Below, in pieces: positions 1 to 11,504 of a stretch of 64,000 nucleotides of DNA. Position 1 is the first letter of the stretch; each line of letters starts with the position of its first letter. The translations under genes were made by a program, and so were the position numbers. The notes beneath the pieces are model-generated. The model worked only from the letters and a program-made list of their open reading frames with translations. It ran no database searches and was not told the DNA's origin. Origin of the DNA: Apostichopus japonicus (lineage: Eukaryota; Echinodermata; Holothuroidea; Aspidochirotida; Stichopodidae); assembly GCF_037975245.1 (NCBI RefSeq), contig NC_092572.1, positions 16,560,269 to 16,624,268 of the forward strand. Direction: 5' to 3'.

Positions 1-60
1 ATATGTTTATGAGCTTGCCGAACGTTACAACATCATACAGAAAGCCATGCCGGACAAAAT

Positions 61-464
61 TGTATTTAATGATTATAGTAACATATACATTAGTTACTAT
101 TTATAAAGATGTGATATGCAAATATGTCGTGCATAACCTATATACACGAGGTGTATGAGTAATCTGAATATAATACGGCATTACTTGTATATATATATTA
201 TATTTAATGATTATAGTAACATATACATTAGTTACTATTTATAAATATATGATATGCAAATATGTCATGCATAACCTATATACACGAGGTGTATGAGTAA
301 TCTGAATATAATACGGCATTACTTGTATATATATATTATATTTAATGATTATAGTAACATATACATTAGTTACTATTTATAAATATATGATATGCAAATA
401 TGTCATGCATAACCTATATACACGAGGTGTATGAGTAATCTGAATATAATACGGCATTACTAGA

Positions 465-470
<6 letters not shown>
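61..470. repeat. 138-bp tandem repeat, three copies
   Basis: Three consecutive near-identical copies with a period of 138 bp; the block 'gattatagta' recurs at 71, 209 and 347. Each copy contains 'cacgaggtgtatgagtaatc' and ends in a short TA tract. Copies differ by a few substitutions only, so they are recent or homogenised. No coding signal. Confidence 0.9.
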
Positions 471-782
<312 letters not shown>

Positions 783-890
783 TAATGTAATAAACGTTAA
801 CTATTTCGAGTCCATTGCTGCTCGAAGTTCAGCGATCGTCAGGCCTACTGATCCGTAATAAAGTATGGGTTGCTATTCCACGAACTACCA
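783..890 (-). repeat. Penelope-like element 3' terminal direct repeat
   Basis: Shares 'gtaataaagtatgggttgct' and 'ccacgaactaccat' with the copy at 3162-3291 in the same orientation; 'gagtccattgct' and 'cagcgatcgtcaggc' correspond with few differences. The last codons of the element's ORF (WNSNPYFITDQ) lie inside this repeat. Confidence 0.85.
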
Positions 891-3026
891 TTTGGGTTTG
901 ACACGGCTGGGTGGTTTCCTTTTGTGTCTGTTGCCATGTCTACAGGTAGAGATGAGCTCGCTTCTCTAGTTGAGCGTGTTGCCTTTGAGGGTGGTAATTT
1001 GGAGCTTTTCTTTGCAAAGATTGCATAGACCAGACTGCCGCTTGTGCGTTTGGACTGCGACACAATTTCCCAGTGTATTGAATATTCAGCTTTTTTCTCC
1101 TTGAGTTGCCAGATGTGTTTAGAGAGTTCCGTTTCTTTCTTATATCGGTCATGTTGGAATGATTTGGTGTGTTTGTTGTATCTCTTCTTAAATTCTCCGC
1201 TTGCGAGGCCTATGTATGACGCGTTGTCGGTTCCTGACGTGACAGTGGCTTTGTAAATGACGTCATTAACCAAGCAGTTGCCGCGAAGTGGGCAACTATC
1301 TACTTCTCGGCAGTTGCATGTCTTTTCCTGGGGGGTTGGCTCGTTTCTTTCATGACCTTTGAGTTGTGTGACTTGATGATCTGTTGCATGTTTCTCATAC
1401 AGCTGTAACTTTATTTTGACTGTTGATCTGTTGAAGATTTTGTGTAGCTTGTTGGTCTGTGGGAATTGCTTGTCGATGAGTTTTAGGAAGTCCGCCGCAA
1501 AGTTGGTCTTTACGTTTTTGCTGTATGTGGGGTTGTACCATGTGATTTTTCTTGACCTGCGTTTCTTGTTCTGTTTGGTGTTTTTGTTTTCCTTGTTTTG
1601 GTATTTGATAGTATAGTTGTATCCAGCTGACCGGAGGGCATGATTGTAGGTGGGTGCTGCTTTCTTGAATGTGTCCTGGTTAGATGATAGACCAGAGACT
1701 GTTCTTTCGATGGCTGGCGGTATGTTCTTTATTATTGCGGGCGGGTGGTTCGAGTGTTGGCTTATGTAGATTGTTCGTTGTTTGGTTTTCTGTAGGGCTG
1801 GTACTCGCTGGTATTCATGTTCAAAGTGACGTCAAGGAAGCTGACTGTTTTCAAGTTCGTTTGGACAGTGATTTTTAGTCCACATGTACGATCTTGATTA
1901 GGGCTTTTGATATTCTGTCTGCTTTGCTGCCTGAGCATGACCTCATTACTGGTAGCCCATCGTCCCTGTATAGTCCCAAACCAGTGATATCGGGGTTTTT
2001 CTCCAGTTGGTTCAAAATGAATAGTCCCACCAATTTACAAACTTCCGCTTTGTCAAATGCACCCATTGAGACGTGGAATTGGTTACCCGTGTCTCTCTTC
2101 TCTTTTGCCCTTGTGATCGTGAAGGAGAGACCGCCTTGCGTGCATGATAGTCTTGTATTCAGTATCACTGATTCTGGTGTATGCTTTGGCCCATGCTAGA
2201 CATTTGTGTATGAGATCCTTGCTTATTGAAGGGTAAAAATCAACAATATCGAAGACCAGAAAGGTGAGACTGCTCTTTTCCTGTATATTTTTAATCCATT
2301 CCAGTATGCTTGTGGTATGTTTGCATTTATGTGGTCAAGCATGGCCTTGCTCACTCGTCCCATTTCAGGTTTTTTTTGTGTTTATTAGCCTGCATTTTGT
2401 GTTATCTTGAAAAATTTCTTTGTGGTCCTTGATTGTCACGAAAGCCGTTTTTGGTCCAGTTTTATTTATTCGGTTACCTATTTTTAATTTGTCAGCTAGA
2501 CTTGTGTATTCATTGTCTATTTCGGTGGCGGTGTTGCGGTCCGCATTTTTGTATTTCTGAGATATGTTTACAGTTAGCAACCCACCATATTTGGCGGGGT
2601 CCATCTTGTACATGTTCCTGGTTTTGTCCGCCTCTACGAAGATTTCTTTAGAGGATGTGATGTTTTCTTTGTCCTTCTTGAGGTTGGACAGGAACTTCTC
2701 CGTCACTTCCTTGAACTTAATGTTCTCGACCATTTCCAGCAAATCGGACTCGAATGAGACCAACTCCGGGATTTGTGGTGGGACGCATCTCGATTTTAGC
2801 CCGTATGCATCGGTGGTGGCGGTGTTTTCCTTGTCACGGCTGGTGTCACTCGTTTCCGCATCGGTGTCAGTGTCGGCCAGGATAAATAATGCTCTCCATC
2901 GCATCCGTTTATCAGCTTCTCTGTCATCTCTAGCAGTCTTTTCAAGTATTCTCTAGTTGATGGCAAAGGAATGTTCTTGCCCGAGTAGTTCATGTTGTAT
3001 CGTTCCATACTAAGCTGTAAAAGCAT
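845..3026 (-). pseudogene. Penelope-like RT + GIY-YIG polyprotein, frameshifted
   Basis: Read on the minus strand, the N-terminal RT region is at 2904-2365 and contains 'AFVTIKDHKE' and 'TKCRLIN', typical of Penelope-like RTs. The catalytic block is at 2168-1875 with 'GLGLYRDDGLPV', a YRDD-type active site. A post-RT region at about 1760-1420 includes 'TWYNPTYSKNVKTNF'. Next comes a Cys cluster, 'CNCREVDSCPLRGNC', near 1320-1270. The GIY-YIG nuclease follows at 1273-845, with 'ASYIGLASGEFKKRYNKHT'. The pieces lie in different frames, so several indels have accumulated, although the codon-level conservation of motifs remains clear. A full-length protein would reverse-transcribe and insert the element; this copy cannot encode one. 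Confidence 0.85.
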
Positions 3027-3161
3027 GTACTGCTGTTAGTAAGTAGAGTGCTCAACCGAGGTTCAGGAGCCAAACTATAAAATATAGCTAAAATACTATC
3101 AACGGTGAGAGGGCTCAATACCGAAGTAGAGCATGATATATATATATTGATATATATATAT

Positions 3162-3291
3162 TGTAATAAACATTAAATTATTAAGAGTCCATTGCTAATC
3201 AGAGTTTCACTCTTGTGCAAGTAGTTGTACAGCAATCGTCAGGCGTACTGATCTGTAATAAAGTATGGGTTGCTATTCCACGAACTACCAT
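3162..3291 (-). repeat. Penelope-like element 5' terminal direct repeat
   Basis: Second copy of the repeat at 783-890, same orientation, with about 20 extra bases (around 'gtttcactcttgtgcaagta'). It precedes the start of the RT frame, as expected for the LTR-like repeat of a Penelope-like element. Confidence 0.85.
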
Positions 3292-3293
3292 AC

Positions 3294-3355
<62 letters not shown>

Positions 3356-3367
3356 ATATATATATTT
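3292..3367. repeat. (TA)n microsatellite
   Basis: About 75 bp of alternating TA with a few TTTATA interruptions, starting immediately after the outer direct repeat of the Penelope-like element. Confidence 0.95.
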
Positions 3368-4416
3368 GTCAAGTTTAGAGGATAAATCTGTTCTTCGTCT
3401 GGACAACATATTTCTTTACGCAGGTAGGCATAGTCCCTCCATATATGATGGGCTGTAATTGTTGTACTCCCCAATCCTTACTCCTGTGAGTCCTGTCACT
3501 GTACCCATCCCAAATCCTTACCTTTCTCACCCCTCTGGAATCCATTTAACATTCAACTGTGTTAGACCACACTGCTACTACTGTAGCTGAACATTACGGT
3601 GGAGTAATTGCACACAAGAATAATCAAAACAGAATATTTTGGAAAACAAAAGTCGATAATAAGTAGTTTATTATATAAACAGTATCAGTAAATGGAGCAA
3701 CAATAAGCTGTAACAGAAACCAACAGGGTAGGATGCAGAGATATTTATATATTGAAAGCTTTTATTTAATGCAGTTTGGTGCCTTGAATCAGCAATTGCA
3801 GTTTTCACCTAAGTACCCAGTTTATTAATGTACTCTCATTAAGAATCCGGAGGGGCACAGCCACTATTTCGAGGGAGAGAATTAGAAATTGTCTTTGATT
3901 TTCATTGAGATAGCAGGGGCACTACGGCAACTTTGTAGTTTTAGTAGGAAAACAAGGCTATTTACATACACTTGTGAAAAGGCACCAAGGGGCATGGTTT
4001 CCAGAGTGAGAAGAAACATGTAGAATAGACAGAATTTTAAGAGCAACTTTTTTTTCAGTGGTGTTTTGAAAACTGTACATCAAAACCTTAACATTTCATG
4101 CAGCTGCTCAATATTTACTGGCTCTTGGCACAAATTTCGCTGGAGTTTTGGACAATCTTAGAGCCCTGACTTAGATGATAAAGTTGTAGGATGATCAAGA
4201 GGGCACCTAAGGCATGAAAAGGGTTAAAAGGCATACCGCAGTTGTTTCTATCAGTGATTGATAATTTTTAAGCTCATTACCGCAAGAGGTATTTTGCCAT
4301 CGACCTGCTTCCTGACGTACATATTCTTATGTTCATTGAGTGTGTTTTGTTTGTTCTTCTTTCACCCTCTGTCTGTCTACATTGTTGGTTCTCTTTTCTT
4401 TCATCTTCCGCTGCAG
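3368..4416. other. Non-coding stretch, no gene seen
   Basis: AT-rich sequence with no open frame of coding character on either strand. It probably is intron or upstream sequence of the plus-strand coiled-coil gene, whose first visible exon begins at 4417. A pyrimidine-rich acceptor tract ('tttctttcatcttccgctgcag') closes it. Confidence 0.5.
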
Positions 4417-4548
4417 TTTATTCTCCCCACAAAAAGTGGCTATAGAAAATTTAGGAGATACGGCTCAGTCCGAGTACAAGCATGGCTCATCTCTGAACAC
4501 GGAGTCCAGTGGTAGCGATAGTTACAGGGACATTTTAACCAGTGATAA
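4417..4548 (+). CDS. Coiled-coil protein, internal exon A
   Basis: Acceptor 'cttccgctgcag' at 4405-4416 and a near-perfect donor (AA|GTAAGT) after 4548 define the exon. Only one frame is open. It reads a hydrophilic Ser/Asp/Glu-rich segment starting 'LFSPQKVAIENLGDTAQSEY' and ending 'SDSYRDILTSD' plus the first two bases of a Lys codon. Those two bases join with the first base of exon B (5783), exactly restoring the frame. I do not recognise the family. Preceding exons were not found in the window, so the gene's 5' end lies elsewhere or in exons too short to see. Confidence 0.7.
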
Positions 4549-5782
4549 GTAAGTTTCACTCTCTAAACAAGGTTTTGTCAGCTGGCAACATATTATCTAT
4601 GTTTTATTCTTTTGTAAAACAATTCAAAAATAAGAAACTGACTGGGAAAAGTAAATGCAATGTATTGAGACAAGTTATTGGATAATCCCAAACTGAATGT
4701 TTACTTACCATAAATGTAACTTGTTGAAAGGTAACGCTGTGTCTTGGTAATGACATTTTAAACTATCTCAAGTTGTAAAGGATTGGGAAGGTTAATAGAA
4801 CTCAATTTGGGGTGGGGGTGAGTGGAGGAGGGGTGGGCGGCTAAAATAAGCTGCTTAAACGATATGATTTTTAAATTTACAATATAAACAGTTGACTGTA
4901 CTGAAAACTGCACAGTGCATTTTAAAGTAGACCACTATCTATTTCTTGCTGTAAAGCAGAACTGTTTGTGACCTTGTGTTGAGTTTGTTTTGATCTCATC
5001 TCCCTTCATGTAATGAATAGGGAGATGAGATATTGTACTTCACCCCACATCAAAAATGTGAGTGAGTGAGTGTGCATGTGTATGTCTGTGTGCGTGAGTG
5101 AGTGAGCAAAACTAAGTATGTTGCAAACTCCTCCTAGACCCCAAGTCCTGTCGAGTTCAAGCTTGGTGGGTGGGTGCCTGACCATGTTAACTCATGCCTG
5201 CGTGATTGATGACGTCAAAGAGGTCGAAGGTCAAGAAATCTAAAAATTAGTTTTTAGCCATTTTCTGCATGCCAACTTATTGGACAAAGGCATTAAACCA
5301 CATTATATGTAGAGAATGAAGAGACAAAGTTTAAAACAAGACAGATTTAGCTGTTAAGGCTTGTAGTTAACAGGTCAATTGAGTTAAAGTTAAAATTGGT
5401 CTAAATTGTGCAAAGAGTGTGTCCTAGACTGTTAGTCCGATCAGGTTCAAACTTGGTGGGTAGGTGCCTGACCATGTACTGTAAACTTGATCTTTGGTGA
5501 TTGTCTACATGTCATAGGTGAAAGGTCAAATACCCAGAAGGTGTAGCCATTTTCTGCTTGTCAGCATGTTGGAAACAGTCATTAAACCACAAATATGTTG
5601 ACTATAATGAGACAAATTTTAAATTAGAACTTATGCAGTTGTTTAGGGTCAAGGTCAAAGTTCATTGTAGATCCATTCCATCATAAAAGAGATGAGTACC
5701 ATAGATTGCCATCTTGTCTTATGTTTTAATCGTAATAGATGCTAAGATCCCATAACAAGGGAGTTTATTAGGCAAGTTTCAG
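4549..5782. other. Intron A-B with hairpin, GTGA repeats and a diverged duplication
   Basis: Contains an inverted repeat 'tctcatctccct' / 'agggagatgaga' at about 4995-5032, a short (GTGA)n/(GT)n run at 5057-5106, and two diverged copies of a block of about 200 bp (roughly 5130-5345 and 5415-5640). The copies share 'ttggtgggt-ggtgcctgaccatg', 'tagccattttctgc' and 'cattaaaccaca'. No coding signal. Confidence 0.6.
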
Positions 5783-5867
5783 GAGAGATATGATTGATAA
5801 AGATGGCTACCTTCAAGGTATGCAAGGAATTAAGATCACTAATGAAGCAATCCATGGCAGAATGAAG
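5783..5867 (+). CDS. Coiled-coil protein, internal exon B
   Basis: Acceptor 'caagtttcag' ends at 5782 and donor AAG|GTGAGAT follows 5867. After one base completing the Lys codon of exon A, 28 codons read 'RDMIDKDGYLQGMQGIKI' then 'TNEAIHGRMK', ending in phase 0. That phase matches exon C. Three consecutive exons with consistent phases, no stops and good splice sites make this a genuine gene rather than chance. Not recognised by family. Confidence 0.7.
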
Positions 5868-6159
5868 GTGAGATGACAAAACTATTAATTAATGGATCAT
5901 TCAACTGTCAATTTGAGTATAGTTTCATTAGTTTAATGTACGTTTTATTGCTTTGTTCAAGGGCTGTCCTAACATGTTAGTGTTTAATATCATGAGATGC
6001 AAGGTTAAATTGCGACTAACATGCAACATCATGTAACATGTTGAAAATTTCAAGTTTCATTGCTTACACTACTTTTCGTTTTAATAGAATGTTGAGTGAA
6101 ACTACCCACTGCTGTAGGGGATGAAACATTTGGTGTTTAATCCACAAGCTCCAGCTCAT

Positions 6160-6228
6160 TCATTGCGTGATTGATTACTAATCCATCTTTGCGTGATTGA
6201 TTATTAATCCATATTTGCATGATTGATT
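6160..6228. repeat. 26-bp tandem repeat
   Basis: Units of the form 'gcgtgattgattactaatcc' + 'atcttt' repeat with a 26-bp period. A further copy of the same sequence appears at 6612-6650, on the far side of the foldback element, so the array has been split. Confidence 0.8.
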
Positions 6229-6612
6229 ATTATACAAATATTGAATGGTTATGAGTGCAATAGTGCAAATATTTCATGAGTTGAAAGATGGAATGTTCCA
6301 TTCAACAGGGCGCAGCAGAGTTGAATGGAACAAATTACATCTTCAATGAATGAAATATTTGCACTATTGCACGAATGGAAACCATTCATTATTTGTGTTA
6401 TACAACATATTATATTAAGATGGGTAAAATGCAGTCATGCAACTGATTGTTTTGAACAGACAGGTTTCTCTGCTCTCTTACCATTGAAAAAGTGCTACCA
6501 AAAAAGTATAACTCATGGTTCTATTTCATAGAGTGGAATAGAGCGGATTTTGCATGCAATCAACGAGCAATTGACCAATCAAATGACCAGACTACAATTA
6601 GGTGTTGTATAA
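6228..6612. mobile_element. Foldback / MITE-like element
   Basis: Two long inverted arms, about 6232-6310 and 6321-6405, share 'gtgcaatagtgcaaatattt', 'gttccattcaac' and 'aaccattca' in inverted order around a short centre. The outer ends 'tatacaa' (left) and 'ttgtata' (right) are inverted. The element splits a 26-bp repeat array, which suggests insertion. No transposase is present, so it would be non-autonomous. The superfamily is not determined. Confidence 0.55.
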
Positions 6613-6661
6613 TAATCCATATTTGCATGATTGATTATTAATCCATCTTCTTTCTGCTTAG

Positions 6662-6782
6662 ACGTTGAAGGACAGCGTAGTAAAATCAGAGGATTCCGTG
6701 AAGAGACTGTTAGCAGAGATCAAGATGCTAGGTCAAAGGGTCATTCAATCTCATAAAGCCGTACAGAAGGAGGAAGAGCCAG
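6662..6782 (+). CDS. Coiled-coil protein, internal exon C
   Basis: Acceptor 'tttctgcttag' ends at 6661; donor G|GTACAT follows 6782. The 40 codons (phase 0 in, phase 1 out) read 'TLKDSVVKSEDSVKRLLAEI' then 'KMLGQRVIQSHKAVQKEEEP'. Hydrophobic residues recur at heptad-like spacing (V, V, L, L, I, L, V, I), so a helical coiled coil is likely, continuing from exon B. The final G plus AG of exon D gives a Glu codon and keeps the frame open. Unrecognised family; possibly a cytoskeletal or trafficking adaptor, but that is a guess. Confidence 0.75.
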
Positions 6783-9700
6783 GTACATTTTCAAGTTTCT
6801 TCCTTTTGGGTTTGGTACGTTGAGAGTACAAGATGGATATGATGCTCGCATTGTATAAAATTATTGGTAGCAGTATGCTGGAGACAATGGGTTGTAGGAC
6901 TATTGTTTGCGAGCGGGTCACAGATATGGTCATGTGCGAAGAAAGTTGGAATGAATTTCAAAACTAACCAATGAGTCTGTCTTGCGTACAAAGATTTACT
7001 GCTAAATAAACCCGAGCGCGTTTAGCAGGAGTGTCAAGCATAAATCAGGGACGTTTAAATTTGGTTAAAATGTTCTATTTATGGTAGTTCACAAGCGAGA
7101 ATGTTACCTAACTTATATGGAATTGATGCCAAGTTTTTGTATTGAATGAGTGGAGTTGTTAAATTTTTTGTCCCCGCCATCCCCACCCCACCCCCAGAAA
7201 GAAGTATCCCTAACCGTGATGGAATATCACTTAGTAATATTCAGTCTTACCGAAGGCGATGGAGTACAACAGAGTTGAGGAGAGTGGAATTTTCCGAAGG
7301 TTAAAGTGTCACTGTTCCCCTGACCAACACAGGAATGATGCTAACTTTGTTAATTAAGGCGAGGATAACAGCTAGGTACTTGACTCCATAAAGAACTCGG
7401 ACATGTGGGTGTATAGAACAGAAAAATATAGTGATACAATTACCGACTGAAACACCTGTTCATATAGAACTCGGACATGTGGGTGTATAGAACAGAAAAA
7501 TATAGTGATACAATTACCGACTGAAACACCCCTTCATGAAATTACACCCTTCATATAAATCACAAATTAGGGAATACTAGAATTATAGCATTAGGAAATT
7601 CTAGAAATTAATTCTAGAAATCTCTTTTCACGTCTTCAAATGACAATTTCAATCCAAAAGTTTGGTAAGCTTCAGGTCGCTGTCACTGTTTCACCAACTC
7701 CCGTCTTTTGGGCCACTTTTCTCTTTAGGCCAGCACCCCTTGTCTCTCTTGCTCCGCTGATGATTGTCGAGAACTGCAGGGTACAAAATACGTTAACTAG
7801 TATTTTGTCTAAATACATGCTCTGGAATTATCCCGAGAGTATTTGTAAGACGAACCCTAACCACAGTGAATCTTCCTGCAGATGTGAATTTCCCTTTGGG
7901 ATATTGAAAACGCATAACACATAATAACATAAATAATTACATAAACCCACCACCAAGTCCTAAATAATCACAAGGCTCCCAATTCTATAATGCCCCCACT
8001 AACTGCTCCAATACAACACTTACTATATGCATACTATCTCTACCCCTAGGGCAGCTTCAATGGCCAGGATTATTCTAGAACATAATCTATGTATCTAAAA
8101 TATCATGCCATACCCCAAGACACAATTCTCCTCTCTAAAGTGATCCCTGATTGCATTATCTTGTAACACATATTACTAAGTATTATTGACATATCCCCTA
8201 GACTAGAGCCAAAGTTACCTAGGTCAGGATACAAACCCCCACAATAACAGTGACACTTCAAAAGCAATGAATAGAATAAATAATTTATAATACCTTGAAA
8301 CATCATTCCCCACATAACAAGGATAAATAATGTGACTTACTTCACTGGGCTTTGACTTGCTCTCCAGGTACAGACTGGCGCCACGATACATCCACACAGA
8401 ACCGGTTACTGGTCAAATTAACTCAGGTGGTGACAATAAATAATATATGTTTTTTTGCATATAAAATGTTGGCCTCGCAGGCTAAGCTTCAAGCATCTCA
8501 ACAAGCCTGAATACAACTTAGTGCCCTCACAGGGTCTTACCACAACAGCAATAATAACCACACACCACGCCCACAGAGGACACAGCCAGTCTTGTACAAC
8601 TGTACCTTTCAAACCCTGGGAGTCAAGTGAGGAATATTCTCCAACTCTGAAATGAATGCATACCATGTACTGCTCAAAACAATACATAACACAAAACAAG
8701 ACACAAACAAGACAAATATACAGGACACAAAGGGATAAAGCTACTACCTTCAAGGCAGGTTCAATCTAGCTTGTGCCAATCAGAGTCACTCAAGTGATAA
8801 ATAAGGCAATACAATAGGGACTTGTATCTGCTGTGACATAAAGAATACATCAAGTTTATTTACTTCGTCCTCAGATTTAGTGTAAAGTATTTTTTTGGGT
8901 GAATATTGTAAGGATAACAAGCTCGTTCCTTTTTTCCTAGAACTGAATAAGTATTCACGCAAAGCAAATTGCTCTTTTTACCCATCATCAAAGTAGCTGT
9001 GCAGTTACTAGTGTATTGGAAACAATATTATACCTGCCATAAGTTTTGCCATATGCTACTGTGCATTATTTTTTGTTATTTTTTTTTTTTAAATTGTATG
9101 TGCATTGTGTCACGTTTGTTTTTTCAAATAAGGCTTTGTTCTGTGCAGTGATAATCTTTTCCTATAATCCCAGAGATATAAATATAAATATATTTAGAGG
9201 AAAATCTTGAAAAAGGTTGTAACAAAATTAACGCCGGGTCAGGCCAGATCTTTCTGGAAACCCTACACGTAATGAGACTAGGAGAGAATTGGTCTGGGAG
9301 GATGGGAGAGGGGGGGGGGTGGGTTTTAGTGGAATATTTAGGAACATTGCAGTTATTGTGTGTTGTTCTCCATCTCAATTAAAGACCTGTTATTTATGTG
9401 TAAATTAACACCTAGTTACTTAGTATTTTGCTGTTTGGATGCAGCCAGGGGTGGGACCTAGATTCCCCATCTCTTAGATTTTGTCTGTAACCCCACCAAA
9501 ACACATATCCAGTACCACTAAACCCACTCCGAACTCTGTTGCTCCATTTACCCGAGCGAATCTTGCTATGAAATTGACTGACTTGCTACACAAGTGCAAA
9601 GATACTGGGCATTTTTTTTCCATTAACAGAAACTCTAGTGTTATCATCAATATAATGATAAACAAAATGGAGAAACTTTCAGCACATGTATTCAAAATAG

Positions 9701-10970
9701 TAAACACTTACTTATTGCCTCCACTCCACCCTCCAGTTTTATATTCTGGCTTTGCTTTCTTATTATGTGCAGGTTTGAGATGTAGTACATTTCTCCATCC
9801 GTGTTATTGTCAGATAATGAAATGAGAATGAGAATTAATAAAATTGTAAAAGAAATGTTTCCTTCCTCGACAGCATGACTTCATATCCGTCACTTCTTCA
9901 GTATCTACCTAAATGAAATATGTAGGCTGAATTTTAGACACAATAATGTCGTAGTCCACCAGAACAAGGTTAATTTGAGATTTTACACTCACACACTGCT
10001 GATCCAGTTCCAAGCTATGCACTGTTAAAATATGCTAAACCTCCGATATGTTCCTTTAAAGGCTAACTTGATGATGTTATCAGCTCTTCTAGAACAGGCT
10101 TTAATGTTAATGTTAAGTTTTGTTAACCCATGGCTTTACATAAATTCTCACTCAACCAAAGCATGTTCCTTTAACTTGATATTAAAACAACAACACCCTT
10201 GCGCCCATTGAAAGAAAATTAAACACCATCTATCCAAAAGTTGACAAATTTGTACTACCACTGTAAACATGTCATTTGAGACAGGTAAATATCTTTTTGT
10301 GATTTTGTGCTGGATCTGAGGAACTCAGCTAAATGGTTAAAGTATTAGACTAAATAGTCTTGTCACTCTAAACCGATGAACCTCGGCAAATTAATGGGTC
10401 GTTCCCTTACAAATTAAAAGTGGCATAAAAAATCCAGCCTGGTCTGATAGCGCTGTTTTTCAACCATTCACAACAAATTAACTGAGGTTTGTTAAACTTT
10501 GTTTCTAAAGTCATCTTTTTTATGAATTTTTCCTTCATGTCTTTCCATTGTAATATAACTTGTAAATCTATTGCAATAAAAAAATTTTACATTTTTTTTT
10601 ACATTTTATAATAATATTCTGTAACTACTGTAGTTGATACAACAATACTAGACATTTCACTAGTAGATGGGTTATAAATAAAAAATAAAAAATTTGACAT
10701 TTCTGACATTACATAAGTTAGGGAAATCATTAAATGTTCTTAGATCTCTGTCTGTGGCTCTGACTCCCTCCCACCAAGAAAGTGTTAATCCCCCACCCCC
10801 TCCTATCACCCAAAGCAATCCGTTTTCGCCCTTAAAATTATTGGCTATCGTTGACTCATTCGAGTCTTCAAATGTAACATGCATGATCTACACTTTATGC
10901 AGAGTTCTTACGTCTACATGGCTTGTGTATTCCTATCTAGTAATTTTCTTTCATACTCTTTTCTGGACAG
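6783..10970. other. Long intron C-D, no further exon found
   Basis: About 4.2 kb without supported exons. It holds a 74-bp tandem duplication (7393-7540), poly-C and poly-G runs (7180-7200, 9310-9320) and AT-rich sequence. The phases of exons C and D fit directly, so no intervening exon is required. Open frames at 7640-7924, 8418-8753 and 9481-9825 show no recognisable domain or splice context. Confidence 0.5.
7393..7540. repeat. 74-bp tandem duplication
   Basis: 'gaactcggacatgtgggtgt' begins at 7394 and 7468 in the same orientation; the copies are almost identical through 'ccgactgaaacacc'. This indicates a recent local duplication within the intron. Confidence 0.9.
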
Positions 10971-11164
10971 AGCCACCTATGGTGTCCACCATGGAACAGC
11001 TCCCCAAGAGACCTCCAGAAGACTTAAATTTGGAAGAGACTTGGGAAGATGACGAAACATCAGACAGAGACAATAAATTGGAATCCCAAGCCCCTGTAGC
11101 CGATTCAGATCCCTACTCTAGTCTCATTATGGACATGAAAGCCTCCATTTCACCTCCGAGTTAA
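10971..11164 (+). CDS. Coiled-coil protein, last exon D (to first stop)
   Basis: Acceptor 'ttttctggacag' ends at 10970. The first two bases complete a Glu codon with exon C, then the frame reads 'PPMVSTMEQLPKRPPEDLNL', an acidic stretch 'EETWEDDETSDRDN', and 'DPYSSLIMDMKASISPPS' before TAA at 11162-11164. The region is Pro/Glu/Asp-rich and probably disordered, following the coiled coil of exons B-C. The same frame continues open for 85 codons after the stop with similar composition (separate entry). A poly(A) signal lies at 11505. Confidence 0.75.
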
Positions 11165-11422
11165 GTACAGTCTAACTCTTACCAGATCAGGAAGGGCTTA
11201 CCAGACGATAACCTCCTGAAGGCAGAAGAAGACAGAAAAGTTTGTTCCAATTCTGGTAGTGACGTGCCGAACGCTTCATCAATCCAAAATGACAAGCTGA
11301 TGGAAGTTTCCCACAAAGGGATTAGAAATAGGACTAAAGTTGAAGAAGAATCGGAAAGTGATTCGATCCAGCTACCAGAAAGACCTGCCGGTCTCAAACT
11401 TTCAGAATCACAAACTTTTTGA
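11165..11422 (+). pseudogene. In-frame continuation after the stop of exon D
   Basis: Directly after the TAA, the same frame stays open to TGA at 11420-11422. It reads 'VQSNSYQIRKGLPDDNLL', 'CSNSGSDVPNASSIQNDKL' and 'EEESESDSIQLPERPAGL'. This is an acidic, Ser-rich composition like the upstream exon and unlike the flanking AT-rich DNA. It is either the ancestral C-terminus cut off by a nonsense change, an assembly error, or a readthrough extension. Removing a supposed 26-nt intron around the stop shifts the frame, so splicing does not rescue it. Confidence 0.5.
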
Positions 11423-11504
11423 GCCACCGATGTTGCAGCTTCTTAAAAGATATATTTATTATTATTATTTGTTTCATCACATAGTATTACAAGGTGAACA
11501 AGAC

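Larger units (their letters stand above)
783..3291 (-). mobile_element. Penelope-like retroelement (degenerate), flanked by direct repeats
   Basis: A minus-strand element whose pieces in order are a 5' direct repeat (3291-3162), a reverse-transcriptase reading frame broken by frameshifts, a Cys-rich linker, a GIY-YIG endonuclease domain, and a second copy of the repeat (890-783). RT plus C-terminal GIY-YIG flanked by LTR-like direct repeats is the hallmark architecture of Penelope-like elements (family knowledge). Both outer edges run directly into (TA)n tracts. It lies opposite to and upstream of the visible exons of the plus-strand coiled-coil gene. It is inactive as it stands because its frame is broken in several places. 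Confidence 0.85.
5868..6661. other. Intron B-C holding a 26-bp repeat and a foldback element
   Basis: Non-coding; carries the 26-bp minisatellite and the inverted-repeat element described separately. A 68-codon frame at 6325-6531 lies across the foldback arm and is not a gene. Confidence 0.6.

Noticed and set aside
8330-8420. LTR or primer-binding site around 'tggcgccacgatacatcc'
   Set aside because: No matching terminal repeats, gag-pol frames or tRNA 3' complement could be shown.
11157-11182. 26-nt GT...CTAAC...AG micro-intron removing the stop in exon D
   Set aside because: Removal shifts the frame and soon reaches another stop, and 26 nt is too short for an animal intron.
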